A DNA stretch of 15,560 nt, from contig JAZOSU010000032.1 in assembly GCA_045657265.1 (NCBI GenBank), positions 1 through 15,560 on the forward strand. Direction: 5' to 3'. A model generated the notes under the pieces. The model made no database searches. It saw only the letters and a program-made list of their open reading frames with translations, and was not told the origin of the DNA. Source of the DNA: RGIG9041 sp045657265 (lineage in GTDB: Bacteria > Bacillota > Clostridia > Oscillospirales > QAKW01). Positions 7,481 through 13,831 of the stretch are shown here, one piece after another. Every line of letters begins with the position of its first letter. Position 1 is the first letter of the stretch. The translations under genes and the position numbers were made by a program.

Positions 7481-8560
7481 TTATTCCAAAAAATCTTTAA
7501 GTTTTTTGCTACGTGAAGGATGACGTAATTTACGAAGTGCTTTTGATTCTATCTGCCTTATTCTCTCACGTGTTACATTAAACTCTTTACCTACTTCTTC
7601 AAGAGTACGCTGTCTTCCGTCAATAAGACCAAAACGGAGCTGAAGAACTTTTGCTTCTCTTGGTGTAAGTGTTTCAAGTACCTCTGCAAGCTGTTCTTTA
7701 AGCATAATATGTGAGGTTGCTTCTACAGGCGCAGGAATATCTTCATCGGGAATAAAATCTCCAAGGTGAGAATCTTCTTCACCAATAGGTGTTTCCAACG
7801 AAACAGGATCAAGAGCTATTTTAAGTATTTCACGGATTTTTTCTTCAGGCTGACCTAATTCTTTTGCAATTTCAGCACTTGTAGGATCACGACCGAGTTC
7901 CTGAACAAGCTGACGTGAAACACGCATAACGCGGTTAATGGTTTCTACCATATGAACGGGAATACGGATCGTTCTTGCCTGATCGGCAATAGCTCTGGTT
8001 ATTGCCTGACGAATCCACCACGTTGCATATGTTGAGAATTTGTAACCTTTTTCGTAATCAAATTTTTCAACGGCTTTTATAAGACCGAGGTTACCTTCCT
8101 GAATAAGATCAAGGAAATGCATACCTCTGCCTACATATCTTTTAGCTATTGATACAACAAGACGAAGGTTTGCTTCTGCAAGTCTGTCTTTTGCATATTC
8201 GTTTCCGTCTTTCATTTTTTTAGCAAGTTCGATTTCTTCTTCTGCAGAAAGAAGCGGAACTTTACCTATCTCACGAAGATATACTTTAACCGGGTCATCA
8301 ACTATCATCATTTCAGCGCCGTCATCTACCTGATATGAATCCGAATCAACAGCGGCAAGATCAAGGTTTTCAATATCATCAATTATATCTTCAATGATTT
8401 CAATACCTTGTTCTTCAAGTAAATCATAAAGTTTTTCCATCTGCTCCGCATCGAGAGTTATCTCATCAATAGCGTCCATAATTTCTCTGTTGGTAAGAGT
8501 CCCCTTGTTTTTACCCGTCTCACATAAATCTTTGAAAAATTGTTTCTTTTCAATATTCAT
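7481..8560 (-). CDS. rpoD: RNA polymerase primary sigma factor (sigma-A / sigma-70)
   Basis: 359 residues, the usual length of a Bacillota primary sigma. A region 1.1-like N-terminus with an acidic stretch (50-88) leads to region 1.2 (DDPVKVYLREIGKVPLLS, 88-105). Region 2 includes NLRLVVSIAKRYVGRGMHFLDLIQEGNLGL and the -10 melting segment FSTYATWWIRQAITRAI (175-191). Region 3 runs about 205-280. Region 4 has the -35-binding helix-turn-helix EEVGKEFNVTRERIRQIESKALRKLRHP (321-348). It directs housekeeping transcription. AAAGGAG about 9 bases before the ATG lies inside the end of dnaG, and only one base separates the dnaG stop from this start, so translation of the two is likely coupled. The dnaG-rpoD order is the conserved macromolecular synthesis operon. 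Confidence 0.98.
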   Translation of the reverse strand: MNIEKKQFFKDLCETGKNKGTLTNREIMDAIDEITLDAEQMEKLYDLLEEQGIEIIEDIIDDIENLDLAAVDSDSYQVDDGAEMMIVDDPVKVYLREIGKVPLLSAEEEIELAKKMKDGNEYAKDRLAEANLRLVVSIAKRYVGRGMHFLDLIQEGNLGLIKAVEKFDYEKGYKFSTYATWWIRQAITRAIADQARTIRIPVHMVETINRVMRVSRQLVQELGRDPTSAEIAKELGQPEEKIREILKIALDPVSLETPIGEEDSHLGDFIPDEDIPAPVEATSHIMLKEQLAEVLETLTPREAKVLQLRFGLIDGRQRTLEEVGKEFNVTRERIRQIESKALRKLRHPSRSKKLKDFLE

Positions 8561-8561
8561 C

Positions 8562-10310
8562 CTATTTTTTCTCCTTTTTTATAAGCTGCGCCAACTGTTC
8601 ACTTGAAAGTGACGCTGCATCAATTTTTTTATTATTCTGATTTTTTATAGTTTGTATACAGTCGTCTGCCTGCATGCGCGGATCATCTGACAACACTGTA
8701 GTATTGAGTATAAACGAAATTCTCGCCGCATCATCTTTTGAGAAGTTTTCCGAAAACGGCAGATTCTGTACCGACGGGTCACTTTCAAGACCCGTTATAA
8801 AAAATTCAAATACTTTCCGTCCCCAATCAGTTATAAACTCAGATGGTTCTATATTTTGTTTTATAAACTTAAGCATATCGGGATTTCTTGCTAAGATAAC
8901 AATAAGCATTTCTTCTGCTTTTGCCGCAAGTACATTATCTCTTTTTTGCGGATTTACGTTATCGGTAACTCCCGAATTTTGCTGAGTTTGTCTGTCTATT
9001 TCTTTTTTTCGTTCTGTTTTTATAAGTTTTGTATGTCTTCTTTCTATATCTGCTTTAAGTATCTGCGCAGATATATCCATATCTTTTGCAAGATTAGAAG
9101 AATATATTTCCCTTTCAACCGGTGATGACAGTTTTGCTATTATATCAGAGCATTTGGATATATACTCCATTTTCTGCGCAGTATCTGATATGTTATAATT
9201 TTCCAGAAGCTTGTCCATCATATATTCGGTAGGAGTTTTTGAGCGGTTGATTAGACCTGCAAACCGCTCTTTTCCGTATTTTTGTATAAACTCATCAGGG
9301 TCTTTTGCGCCTTGCATCTGAAGTACCCTTACGGTAACGCCCTGAGATTTAAGATAGTCTATAGCTTTTGCGGTTGCTTTTTGTCCTGCAGTATCGCTGT
9401 CAAATGAAATAATTACTGTTTTTGCATATTTAGCTATTATTCTTGCCTGTTCAACGGTAAATGCCGTACCAAGAGGCGCTATTGCGTTTTTAAACCCTGC
9501 CTGAGAGAGCATAACCACGTCAATATTACCTTCGCATAATATCAGCGTACCGTCATTTTTGTCTTTTGCAAGATTAAGTCCGAAAACCGTACTTCCTTTA
9601 TGATAAATAGGCGTTTCGGGAGAGTTCATATATTTTGGCATCTGTTCTTTTTCAAGAGCTCTTCCTGAAAAAGCAATTACGTTTCCTCTTATGTCTATGA
9701 CAGGAAACATAAGTCTACATCTGAACTTGTCATAATAGCTTCCGTTTTTCTGACTTTTAGCCAAAAGTCCTGCATCAAACATTTCCTGCAGTGAAAATCC
9801 TTTTGAAAGTAAAAGATTTTTCAGATCGGAAAAATCATCTTTTGCAAATCCCAAGCCATATCTGACAACAGAATTCATATCAAGACCTCTGCCCTTCAGA
9901 TACTGCTGACAAATATTTTTCTCTTTCGTGAGATTTTCATAATAATGTTTAGCAGCGATTTTATGCATTTCAAGCATACGTTCCCGCATTTTTTTATTTT
10001 TATCTGAAACGCCTCTGTCCTCAGGCAAAGAAAGCCCCGCTCTTGATGCCAGAAGCTTGACTGCATCTACGTAATCAAGATTTTCTCTGTTCATTACAAA
10101 GGTGATTACGTCTCCCCCTGCCCCGCATCCGAAACAGTAATATGAGGACGTATCTGTAAACACCGTAAACGACGGCGTATTTTCGTTATGGAACGGACAG
10201 CAGGCTGTATATCTGCTGCCGTTTCGTTTTAAAGATATATAACTGCCGATAACCTCATCAACAGGACAGCGAAATTTAAGTTCGCTCAAAAAATTGCTGT
10301 CAAATGCCAT
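8562..10310 (-). CDS. dnaG: DNA primase
   Basis: 582 residues. The N-terminal CHC2 zinc-binding domain is seen as C38-P-F-H41 and C59-F-G-C62. The catalytic core follows, with the TOPRIM acidic residues visible as LILCEGNIDVV (E260) and ISFDSDTAGQ (D304, D306). The C-terminal part, from about 430, is divergent and should be the helicase-binding domain that contacts DnaB/DnaC. The enzyme makes RNA primers at the replication fork. The usual EGYMD motif reads EGNID here, a mild variant. The start ATG at 10310 has a GGAAGTG-type ribosome binding site and lies 11 bases after the dgt stop. The stop is one base before rpoD, so dgt-dnaG-rpoD appears to be one transcription unit. Confidence 0.97.
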   Translation of the reverse strand: MAFDSNFLSELKFRCPVDEVIGSYISLKRNGSRYTACCPFHNENTPSFTVFTDTSSYYCFGCGAGGDVITFVMNRENLDYVDAVKLLASRAGLSLPEDRGVSDKNKKMRERMLEMHKIAAKHYYENLTKEKNICQQYLKGRGLDMNSVVRYGLGFAKDDFSDLKNLLLSKGFSLQEMFDAGLLAKSQKNGSYYDKFRCRLMFPVIDIRGNVIAFSGRALEKEQMPKYMNSPETPIYHKGSTVFGLNLAKDKNDGTLILCEGNIDVVMLSQAGFKNAIAPLGTAFTVEQARIIAKYAKTVIISFDSDTAGQKATAKAIDYLKSQGVTVRVLQMQGAKDPDEFIQKYGKERFAGLINRSKTPTEYMMDKLLENYNISDTAQKMEYISKCSDIIAKLSSPVEREIYSSNLAKDMDISAQILKADIERRHTKLIKTERKKEIDRQTQQNSGVTDNVNPQKRDNVLAAKAEEMLIVILARNPDMLKFIKQNIEPSEFITDWGRKVFEFFITGLESDPSVQNLPFSENFSKDDAARISFILNTTVLSDDPRMQADDCIQTIKNQNNKKIDAASLSSEQLAQLIKKEKK

Positions 10311-10321
10311 TTGTTCACTTC

Positions 10322-11326
10322 CTATTTAGTATCCCAACTTTTTGGTATGAAAAGTTCTTCAAAAAGTTCAACTGCAAAACGGTCTGTCATACTTGATACA
10401 TAATCAGCCACAGCTCGTTCCACTCCATCTTTTTGAATTATGCCGATATATTCCGACGGCATTTTTGCAGGATTACGGGTATAATAACCATAGATGGTTT
10501 CAATTATCCCCTGAGCTTTACCTTCTTCTATCTTTGCTCTTGAATCAATATAGATTTCTGAAAACAAAAATGTATGAAGAATATCAAAGCCTTCTCCTGC
10601 ACTGTCTGTCATTGCTATGTAAGGCTTATCAAGACTTGCTTCTATTGTTCCCATAACCATTGAATTGATTCTTGCGGTATGTCCCGCGCCCAGAAGTTCT
10701 GTAGCTCTTGCAGGTAAATCGGTTTCTGTAAGCAGTCCTGCCCTTACGGCATCGTCTATATCGTGATTTATATAAGCTATTTTGTCTGCAAGGCGGACAA
10801 GCTGTCCTTCAAGAGTATCTGCAACCTTATCTCCTGTATGACAAAGTATGCCGTCAAGCACTTCCTGAGTAAGATTAAGACCTGCACCGTCTTTTTCAAG
10901 GTCAGTACAAACTCTCAGGCTTTGTTCGTTATGATAAAATCTGAACGGGCATATTTCATTAAGAACTCTCTCACCTGCATGACCGAAAGGCGTATGACCA
11001 AGGTCGTGTCCCAACGCAATAGCTTCGGTAAGGTCTTCGTTAAGACGAAGGCATCTTGCAATTGTTCTTGATATCTGACTGACTTCGAGAGTATGAGTAA
11101 GCCTTGTACGGTAATGGTCACCTGTAGGACTTAAAAATACCTGTGTTTTATGTTTAAGACGTCTGAATGCTTTGGAATGAATAATTCTGTCACGGTCACG
11201 GCAAAAAGCTGTTCTTGTATCCGATTCCTGTTCTGGTATACGTCTGCCTTTTGTATCAGCTGAAAAACAGGCATAAGGTGACAAAATATCTTTTTCGCGC
11301 TCTTCAAAAATCTGACGATAATTCAT
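10322..11326 (-). CDS. dgt: dGTPase-like HD-domain triphosphohydrolase
   Basis: 334 residues of the deoxyguanosinetriphosphate triphosphohydrolase-like family, which removes triphosphate from dNTPs. HD-domain metal ligands are visible: H78 in TRLTHTLEVSQ, H107-D108 in AIALGHDLGHTPFGHAGE, and D181 in RLADKIAYINHDIDD. The N-terminal RDRDRIIHSKAFRRLKHKTQVF (43-64) is the usual family signature. The ATG at 11326 has AGGAG 5 bases upstream. The gene is the first of dgt-dnaG-rpoD, an arrangement found in clostridia, and points away from the tRNA-Lys gene. The 130-base region between them must hold both promoters; TATTAT/TATAAA-like boxes lie about 25-40 bases before the start, but I could not find a convincing -35. 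The precise dNTP specificity is not visible. Confidence 0.95.
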   Translation of the reverse strand: MNYRQIFEEREKDILSPYACFSADTKGRRIPEQESDTRTAFCRDRDRIIHSKAFRRLKHKTQVFLSPTGDHYRTRLTHTLEVSQISRTIARCLRLNEDLTEAIALGHDLGHTPFGHAGERVLNEICPFRFYHNEQSLRVCTDLEKDGAGLNLTQEVLDGILCHTGDKVADTLEGQLVRLADKIAYINHDIDDAVRAGLLTETDLPARATELLGAGHTARINSMVMGTIEASLDKPYIAMTDSAGEGFDILHTFLFSEIYIDSRAKIEEGKAQGIIETIYGYYTRNPAKMPSEYIGIIQKDGVERAVADYVSSMTDRFAVELFEELFIPKSWDTK

Positions 11327-11406
11327 AAAAACTCCTAAAAAATATTCTTCTATTTATATAATACGACATTCTTTTAAAAATTCCTTTAAAAAAAATAAAA
11401 AAACTG

Positions 11407-11435
11407 TTGACAAATCGCAAGTATACTGCTAAAAT
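11407..11435 (+). promoter_or_regulatory. Promoter of tRNA-Lys
   Basis: A perfect TTGACA (11407-11412), a 17-base spacer, then TAAAAT (11430-11435). The predicted start near 11442 leaves a short leader before the tRNA at 11459. This is the strongest sigma-A promoter in the window. Confidence 0.88.
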
Positions 11436-11458
11436 ATATAAGCTATCAAAAAGCAAAT

Positions 11459-11534
11459 GACTTAGTAGCTCAGCTGGCAGAGCACATGACTTTTAATCAT
11501 GGTGTCCGGAGTTCGATTCTCCGCTAGGTCACCA
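11459..11534 (+). tRNA. tRNA-Lys (anticodon UUU)
   Basis: 76 bases with encoded CCA. The acceptor stem GACTTAG pairs with CTAGGTC (one T-G wobble). The D arm is GCTC/GAGC, and the anticodon stem CATGA/TCATG has loop CTTTTAA, giving anticodon TTT at 11492-11494. The variable loop is GTGTC, the T arm is CGGAG-TTCGATT-CTCCG, and the discriminator is A. All arms fold canonically. A promoter lies 24 bases upstream and a terminator begins right after the CCA, so it is a single-gene transcript. Confidence 0.97.
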
Positions 11535-11559
11535 AACCACCCAATAGGGTGGTTTTTTT
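11535..11559 (+). terminator. Terminator of tRNA-Lys
   Basis: AACCACCC, loop AATA, GGGTGGTT, then a T-run: a perfect 8-bp stem starting directly after CCA. The same terminator recurs 185 bases downstream. Confidence 0.92.
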
Positions 11560-11719
11560 ATTTGCAAACCAAGAACTCCGGACACCTACAATGTTCGGCG
11601 GTTGCCATTTTGCGAACAAATGTGAGCTAAATGGCGAGGCGAACCCATATAATCCTCGCGGAGCGTATAAGCAGTCGCAGACTGATTATACGGAGTTCGA
11701 TTCTCCGTGAGGCGCACCA
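11560..11719 (+). other. Structured, tRNA-derived non-coding stretch after tRNA-Lys
   Basis: No believable protein gene lies between 11535 and 11898. This part holds an inverted 14-base copy of the tRNA variable loop and T-stem (11573-11586), a GCCATTT/AAATGGC inverted repeat (11604-11610 with 11628-11634), and a nested hairpin at 11654-11712. It ends in a tRNA-like 3' end (T-arm at 11691-11707, then GAGGCGC-A-CCA). There is no matching 5' acceptor strand (GCGCCTC) upstream, so it cannot form a whole tRNA. It is best read as a tRNA-derived pseudogene cluster or an unrecognised structured RNA. The antisense frame here only reflects tRNA-like sequence. Confidence 0.55.
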
Positions 11720-11744
11720 AACCACCCAATAGGGTGGTTTTTTT
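11720..11744 (+). terminator. Second copy of the tRNA terminator
   Basis: Same hairpin as at 11535-11559 (AACCACCC, AATA, GGGTGGTT, T-run), placed after the partial tRNA-like 3' end. If anything is transcribed between the two copies, it should end here. Confidence 0.8.
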
Positions 11745-11780
11745 ATTTATAATAAAGAACGACGGACACATATAATTTAA

Positions 11781-11809
11781 AAAGACACTTTTGGTTTGAA
11801 AGTGTCTTT
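11781..11809. terminator. Terminator-like hairpin
   Basis: AAAGACACTTT, a 7-base loop and AAAGTGTCTTT form a perfect 11-bp stem. On the minus strand it runs into TTTTTAAATT, which would suit a second stop for read-through from mgtE; on the plus strand the T-run is shorter. Confidence 0.6.
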
Positions 11810-11867
11810 CTAAATTATTTTGCAACTGTCTTTAAAAAAACTAAAGGTATAACACCATATAAATACA

Positions 11868-11896
11868 AAAAACAGGCTATAAAATAGCCTGTTTTT
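11868..11896 (-). terminator. Terminator of mgtE
   Basis: AAAAACAGGCTAT, loop of 3, ATAGCCTGTTTTT: a perfect 13-bp stem that starts three bases past the mgtE stop codon and runs into a T-tract on the minus strand. Confidence 0.9.
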
Positions 11897-11898
11897 AT

Positions 11899-13260
11899 TT
11901 ACAAATTAAGAATCCAGACAGCAAATCTGAAATATACAATCAAAGAAAGAGCATCTACAATTGTTGTTATAAAAGGACTTGCCATAACTGCAGGGTCAAA
12001 ACCTATCTTTTTTGCCAGAAGCGGAAGAGAACTTCCTACAAGTTTTGCAATAATTACCGTAACTAATAAAGTAAGGCTTATTACAAGAGCTATCATAACT
12101 GATATTTCTCTACCCATAATAAGTTTATCAACAACAAACATTTTTCCAAATGATATTACCGAAAGTATCACGCCGCACAAAATTGATACTCTGAATTCTT
12201 TAAAAAGAATTCTAAAAATATCATTAAATCTTATATCATCAAGAGACAAACTGCGTATAACGGTAACAGAAGCCTGAGATCCGCAATTACCGCCCGTATC
12301 CATAAGCATCGGTATAAACGCAGTAAGTATAGGAAGTGCACCGAGAGCAGATTCAAAAGATGAAATTATTATGCCTGTAAAGGTTGCAGATATCATCAGA
12401 AGCAAAAGCCATGGGATTCTGTTTTTGAAAATTTCAAAAGCCGACATTTTAAGATACGGTTTATACGACGGAGTAATAGCCGCCATCTTTTCAATATCCT
12501 CCGTTGCTTCTTCTGTAATAACATCAATAGCATCATCAACTGTAATAATACCCACGAGACGCATTTCTTTATCAACAACAGGAATTTCCGTTTTGTCATA
12601 TTTATCAAATATTTTTGCAACGTTTTCTTTATCGTCAAGGGTATTTACAAAAAGAATTTCATCTGCACTGATAATTTGTTCTATAACCCTTTCGGGCGAC
12701 GCTAAAATAATATCTTTAATACTCAAATCGCCCAACAGTTTTCGGCTTTTATCAATAACATACAAAGTGTTTATTGTTTCTTTATCAGGGCCAACTTTTC
12801 TGATATGTTCAAGAGCTTCATTAACCGTCATATTGGGTTTTAACGAAATATAATCGGTGTTCATAAGACTGCCTGCACAGTCTTCGGGGTAATTCAGAAT
12901 TTCGTTTATCTTTTTACGCATATCAGAGGGTGTTTGTCTGAGTATACGTTTAACCACGTTTGCAGGCATTTCTTCAATAATATCCGCAGCATCATCTACG
13001 TAAAGCTCACTCATAACCTGAGAGAGTTCCATATCGGTAAATGAACTTACAAGTTTTTCACGGATATCGTCGTCTAATTCTACAAACGTATCTGCCGCAA
13101 GTTCTTTCGGGAGTAATCTGAACAAAATAATAAAACCTTCATCTTTAACCGAGTCAAAAAGTTCAGCAAGGTCAAAAGGTCTCATTACCGATAAAACGTC
13201 TCTTAACGTTTTATATTTCTTTTCTTCCAAAAGAGCAAGAATATTTTGATATAAAGTCAC
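11899..13260 (-). CDS. mgtE: Magnesium transporter MgtE
   Basis: 453 residues, full length for the family. The cytoplasmic N domain (about 5-125) contains the repeated helical pattern with EMPANVVKRILRQTPSDMRKKI. Two CBS domains follow at about 135-195 and 198-255, and these bind Mg2+ and gate the channel. The membrane domain has about five helices (283-450), with PMLMDTGGNCGSQA (317-330) and FDPAVMASPFITTIVDALSLIVYF (421-444), including Asp-436 in the position expected for the ion-selective aspartate. The start is GTG at 13260, chosen because AAAGGAGGT lies 8 bases upstream and the N-terminus MTLYQNILALLEEKKY fits the family. A structured leader of about 100 bases precedes it, suggesting RNA-level control. 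It is transcribed alone and has its own terminator. Confidence 0.97.
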   Translation of the reverse strand: MTLYQNILALLEEKKYKTLRDVLSVMRPFDLAELFDSVKDEGFIILFRLLPKELAADTFVELDDDIREKLVSSFTDMELSQVMSELYVDDAADIIEEMPANVVKRILRQTPSDMRKKINEILNYPEDCAGSLMNTDYISLKPNMTVNEALEHIRKVGPDKETINTLYVIDKSRKLLGDLSIKDIILASPERVIEQIISADEILFVNTLDDKENVAKIFDKYDKTEIPVVDKEMRLVGIITVDDAIDVITEEATEDIEKMAAITPSYKPYLKMSAFEIFKNRIPWLLLLMISATFTGIIISSFESALGALPILTAFIPMLMDTGGNCGSQASVTVIRSLSLDDIRFNDIFRILFKEFRVSILCGVILSVISFGKMFVVDKLIMGREISVMIALVISLTLLVTVIIAKLVGSSLPLLAKKIGFDPAVMASPFITTIVDALSLIVYFRFAVWILNL

Positions 13261-13284
13261 TATAAAAGACCTCCTTTGTTAAAT

Positions 13285-13372
13285 TTCAGGAGCGTTTTGA
13301 GATAAAACAGCAAACAACTGCCGTATATCTCCATCGCGGTAACGTACTGCCACCTGCAGTGTCAACTGTATT
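13285..13372 (-). promoter_or_regulatory. Structured 5' leader of mgtE, no known riboswitch class recognised
   Basis: On the minus strand, a 5' hairpin (ACTGC-AGGTG-GCAGT, + 13346-13360) is followed by a long interrupted hairpin (+ 13292-13337). The latter has three helices stacked in order: GCG/CGC, GAGATA/TATCTC and GGCAG/CTGTT with a 7-base loop. It ends about 10 bases before the ribosome binding site. Overlapping TATAAT boxes lie upstream (+ 13401-13411). The leader is shorter than an M-box and lacks most of its conserved blocks, although AUGGAGAUA recalls one of them. Control by Mg2+ or another ion is an inference from the gene it precedes. Confidence 0.45.
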
Positions 13373-13539
13373 CACCTTCCTTTATATAGTATTTATTGTT
13401 ATTATATTATAATTCTCATATATGTGCACAACATCAATAAAAAAGAAAATTTTTCTAATAATAAAACCGAAAACTATGAACAGAATATATATTGAAGAAG
13501 GCAATAAGCTTTTTTCAAAATTTCAAACGGAGATTTTTT

Positions 13540-13794
13540 ATGGAAGTTTTTGATGATGGTGTGGGTAAAATTTCTGTATGTACAGGATTTATGGATTCTG
13601 TTCAGATAAACGATACAGATATTGATATCCCAAAACACAGAAACGAACGGAGAAATGTAATGAAAGATCAAAACCAGAACAAATCAAACAACAATCAGAA
13701 TTCAAACAACAGATCTGAAAACAACCAGAATTCAAACAACAAATCAAACAACAATCAGTCTTCAAGCAAGATTGACAGAAGCAGAAACTCCTAA
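13540..13794 (+). CDS. Small Asn/Gln-rich repeat protein of unknown function
   Basis: 84 residues if it starts at the ATG at 13540 (GGAG 7 bases upstream). A second in-frame ATG at 13660 also has GGAG 7 bases upstream and would give 44 residues made almost only of Asn, Gln, Ser and Lys. The C-terminal half shows three imperfect 10-residue units (KSNNNQNSNN, RSENNQNSNN, KSNNNQSSSK), backed at DNA level by 30-base and 60-base periodicity. The N-terminal part (MEVFDDGVGKISVCTGFMDSV) has normal composition and no domain I recognise. Low-complexity N/Q-rich small proteins occur among spore proteins, but I see no diagnostic SASP motif. The frame extends upstream to a TTG at 13492 without a ribosome binding site. 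It diverges from mgtE and converges on the SLH gene at a shared terminator. Confidence 0.6.
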   Translation: MEVFDDGVGKISVCTGFMDSVQINDTDIDIPKHRNERRNVMKDQNQNKSNNNQNSNNRSENNQNSNNKSNNNQSSSKIDRSRNS

Positions 13795-13806
13795 AAATCC
13801 CAAAAT

Positions 13807-13831
13807 AAAAAGAGCCATATCGGCTCTTTTT
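13807..13831. terminator. Bidirectional terminator between the small gene and the SLH gene
   Basis: AAAAAGAGCC, loop ATATC, GGCTCTTTTT: a 10-bp stem with A-tract and T-tract on either side, so it serves both converging genes. It overlaps the stop codon of the SLH-protein gene. Confidence 0.9.

Larger units (their letters stand above)
11531..11748 (+). repeat. 33-bp perfect direct repeat spanning CCA end and terminator
   Basis: Bases 11531-11563 (ACCA, terminator hairpin, T-run, ATTT) are repeated without change at 11716-11748, offset 185. The T-arm upstream (CGGAGTTCGATTCTCCG, 11507-11523) is also repeated exactly at 11691-11707, offset 184. Downstream, 11571-11592 resembles 11755-11776 (about 18 of 22 bases). 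A block of about 85 bases has therefore been duplicated, while the acceptor 3' strand between T-arm and CCA differs (CTAGGTC versus TGAGGCGC). Confidence 0.9.

Noticed and set aside
11644..11719. A complete second tRNA, possibly with an 8-bp acceptor stem as in tRNA-Sec
   Set aside because: T-arm to CCA spacing is 8 bases plus discriminator, but no 5' strand complementary to TGAGGCGC exists upstream and the would-be anticodon hairpin has only a 3-base loop.
11586..11825. 79-residue minus-strand open frame (…RLTENRTPYNQSATAYTLRED…)
   Set aside because: It is antisense to the tRNA-like 3' end and both the second terminator and its flanks. Frames of this style arise from reading tRNA sequence backwards. 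No ribosome binding site was found and its composition follows the repeats.
13285..13420. Standard M-box riboswitch before mgtE
   Set aside because: Only a short block (AUGGAGAUA) resembles the M-box; length and the other conserved segments do not fit. Kept as an unclassified leader.
13474..13671. 65-residue minus-strand frame opposite the small NQ-rich gene
   Set aside because: Aromatic- and Ile-rich composition typical of antisense AT-rich DNA. The plus frame has two good ribosome binding sites and a terminator.
13678..13758. Short spaced direct repeats that could be mistaken for a CRISPR array
   Set aside because: The 30- and 60-base periodicity is in frame with codons of the NQ-rich protein and the units are imperfect, as expected for a coding repeat.
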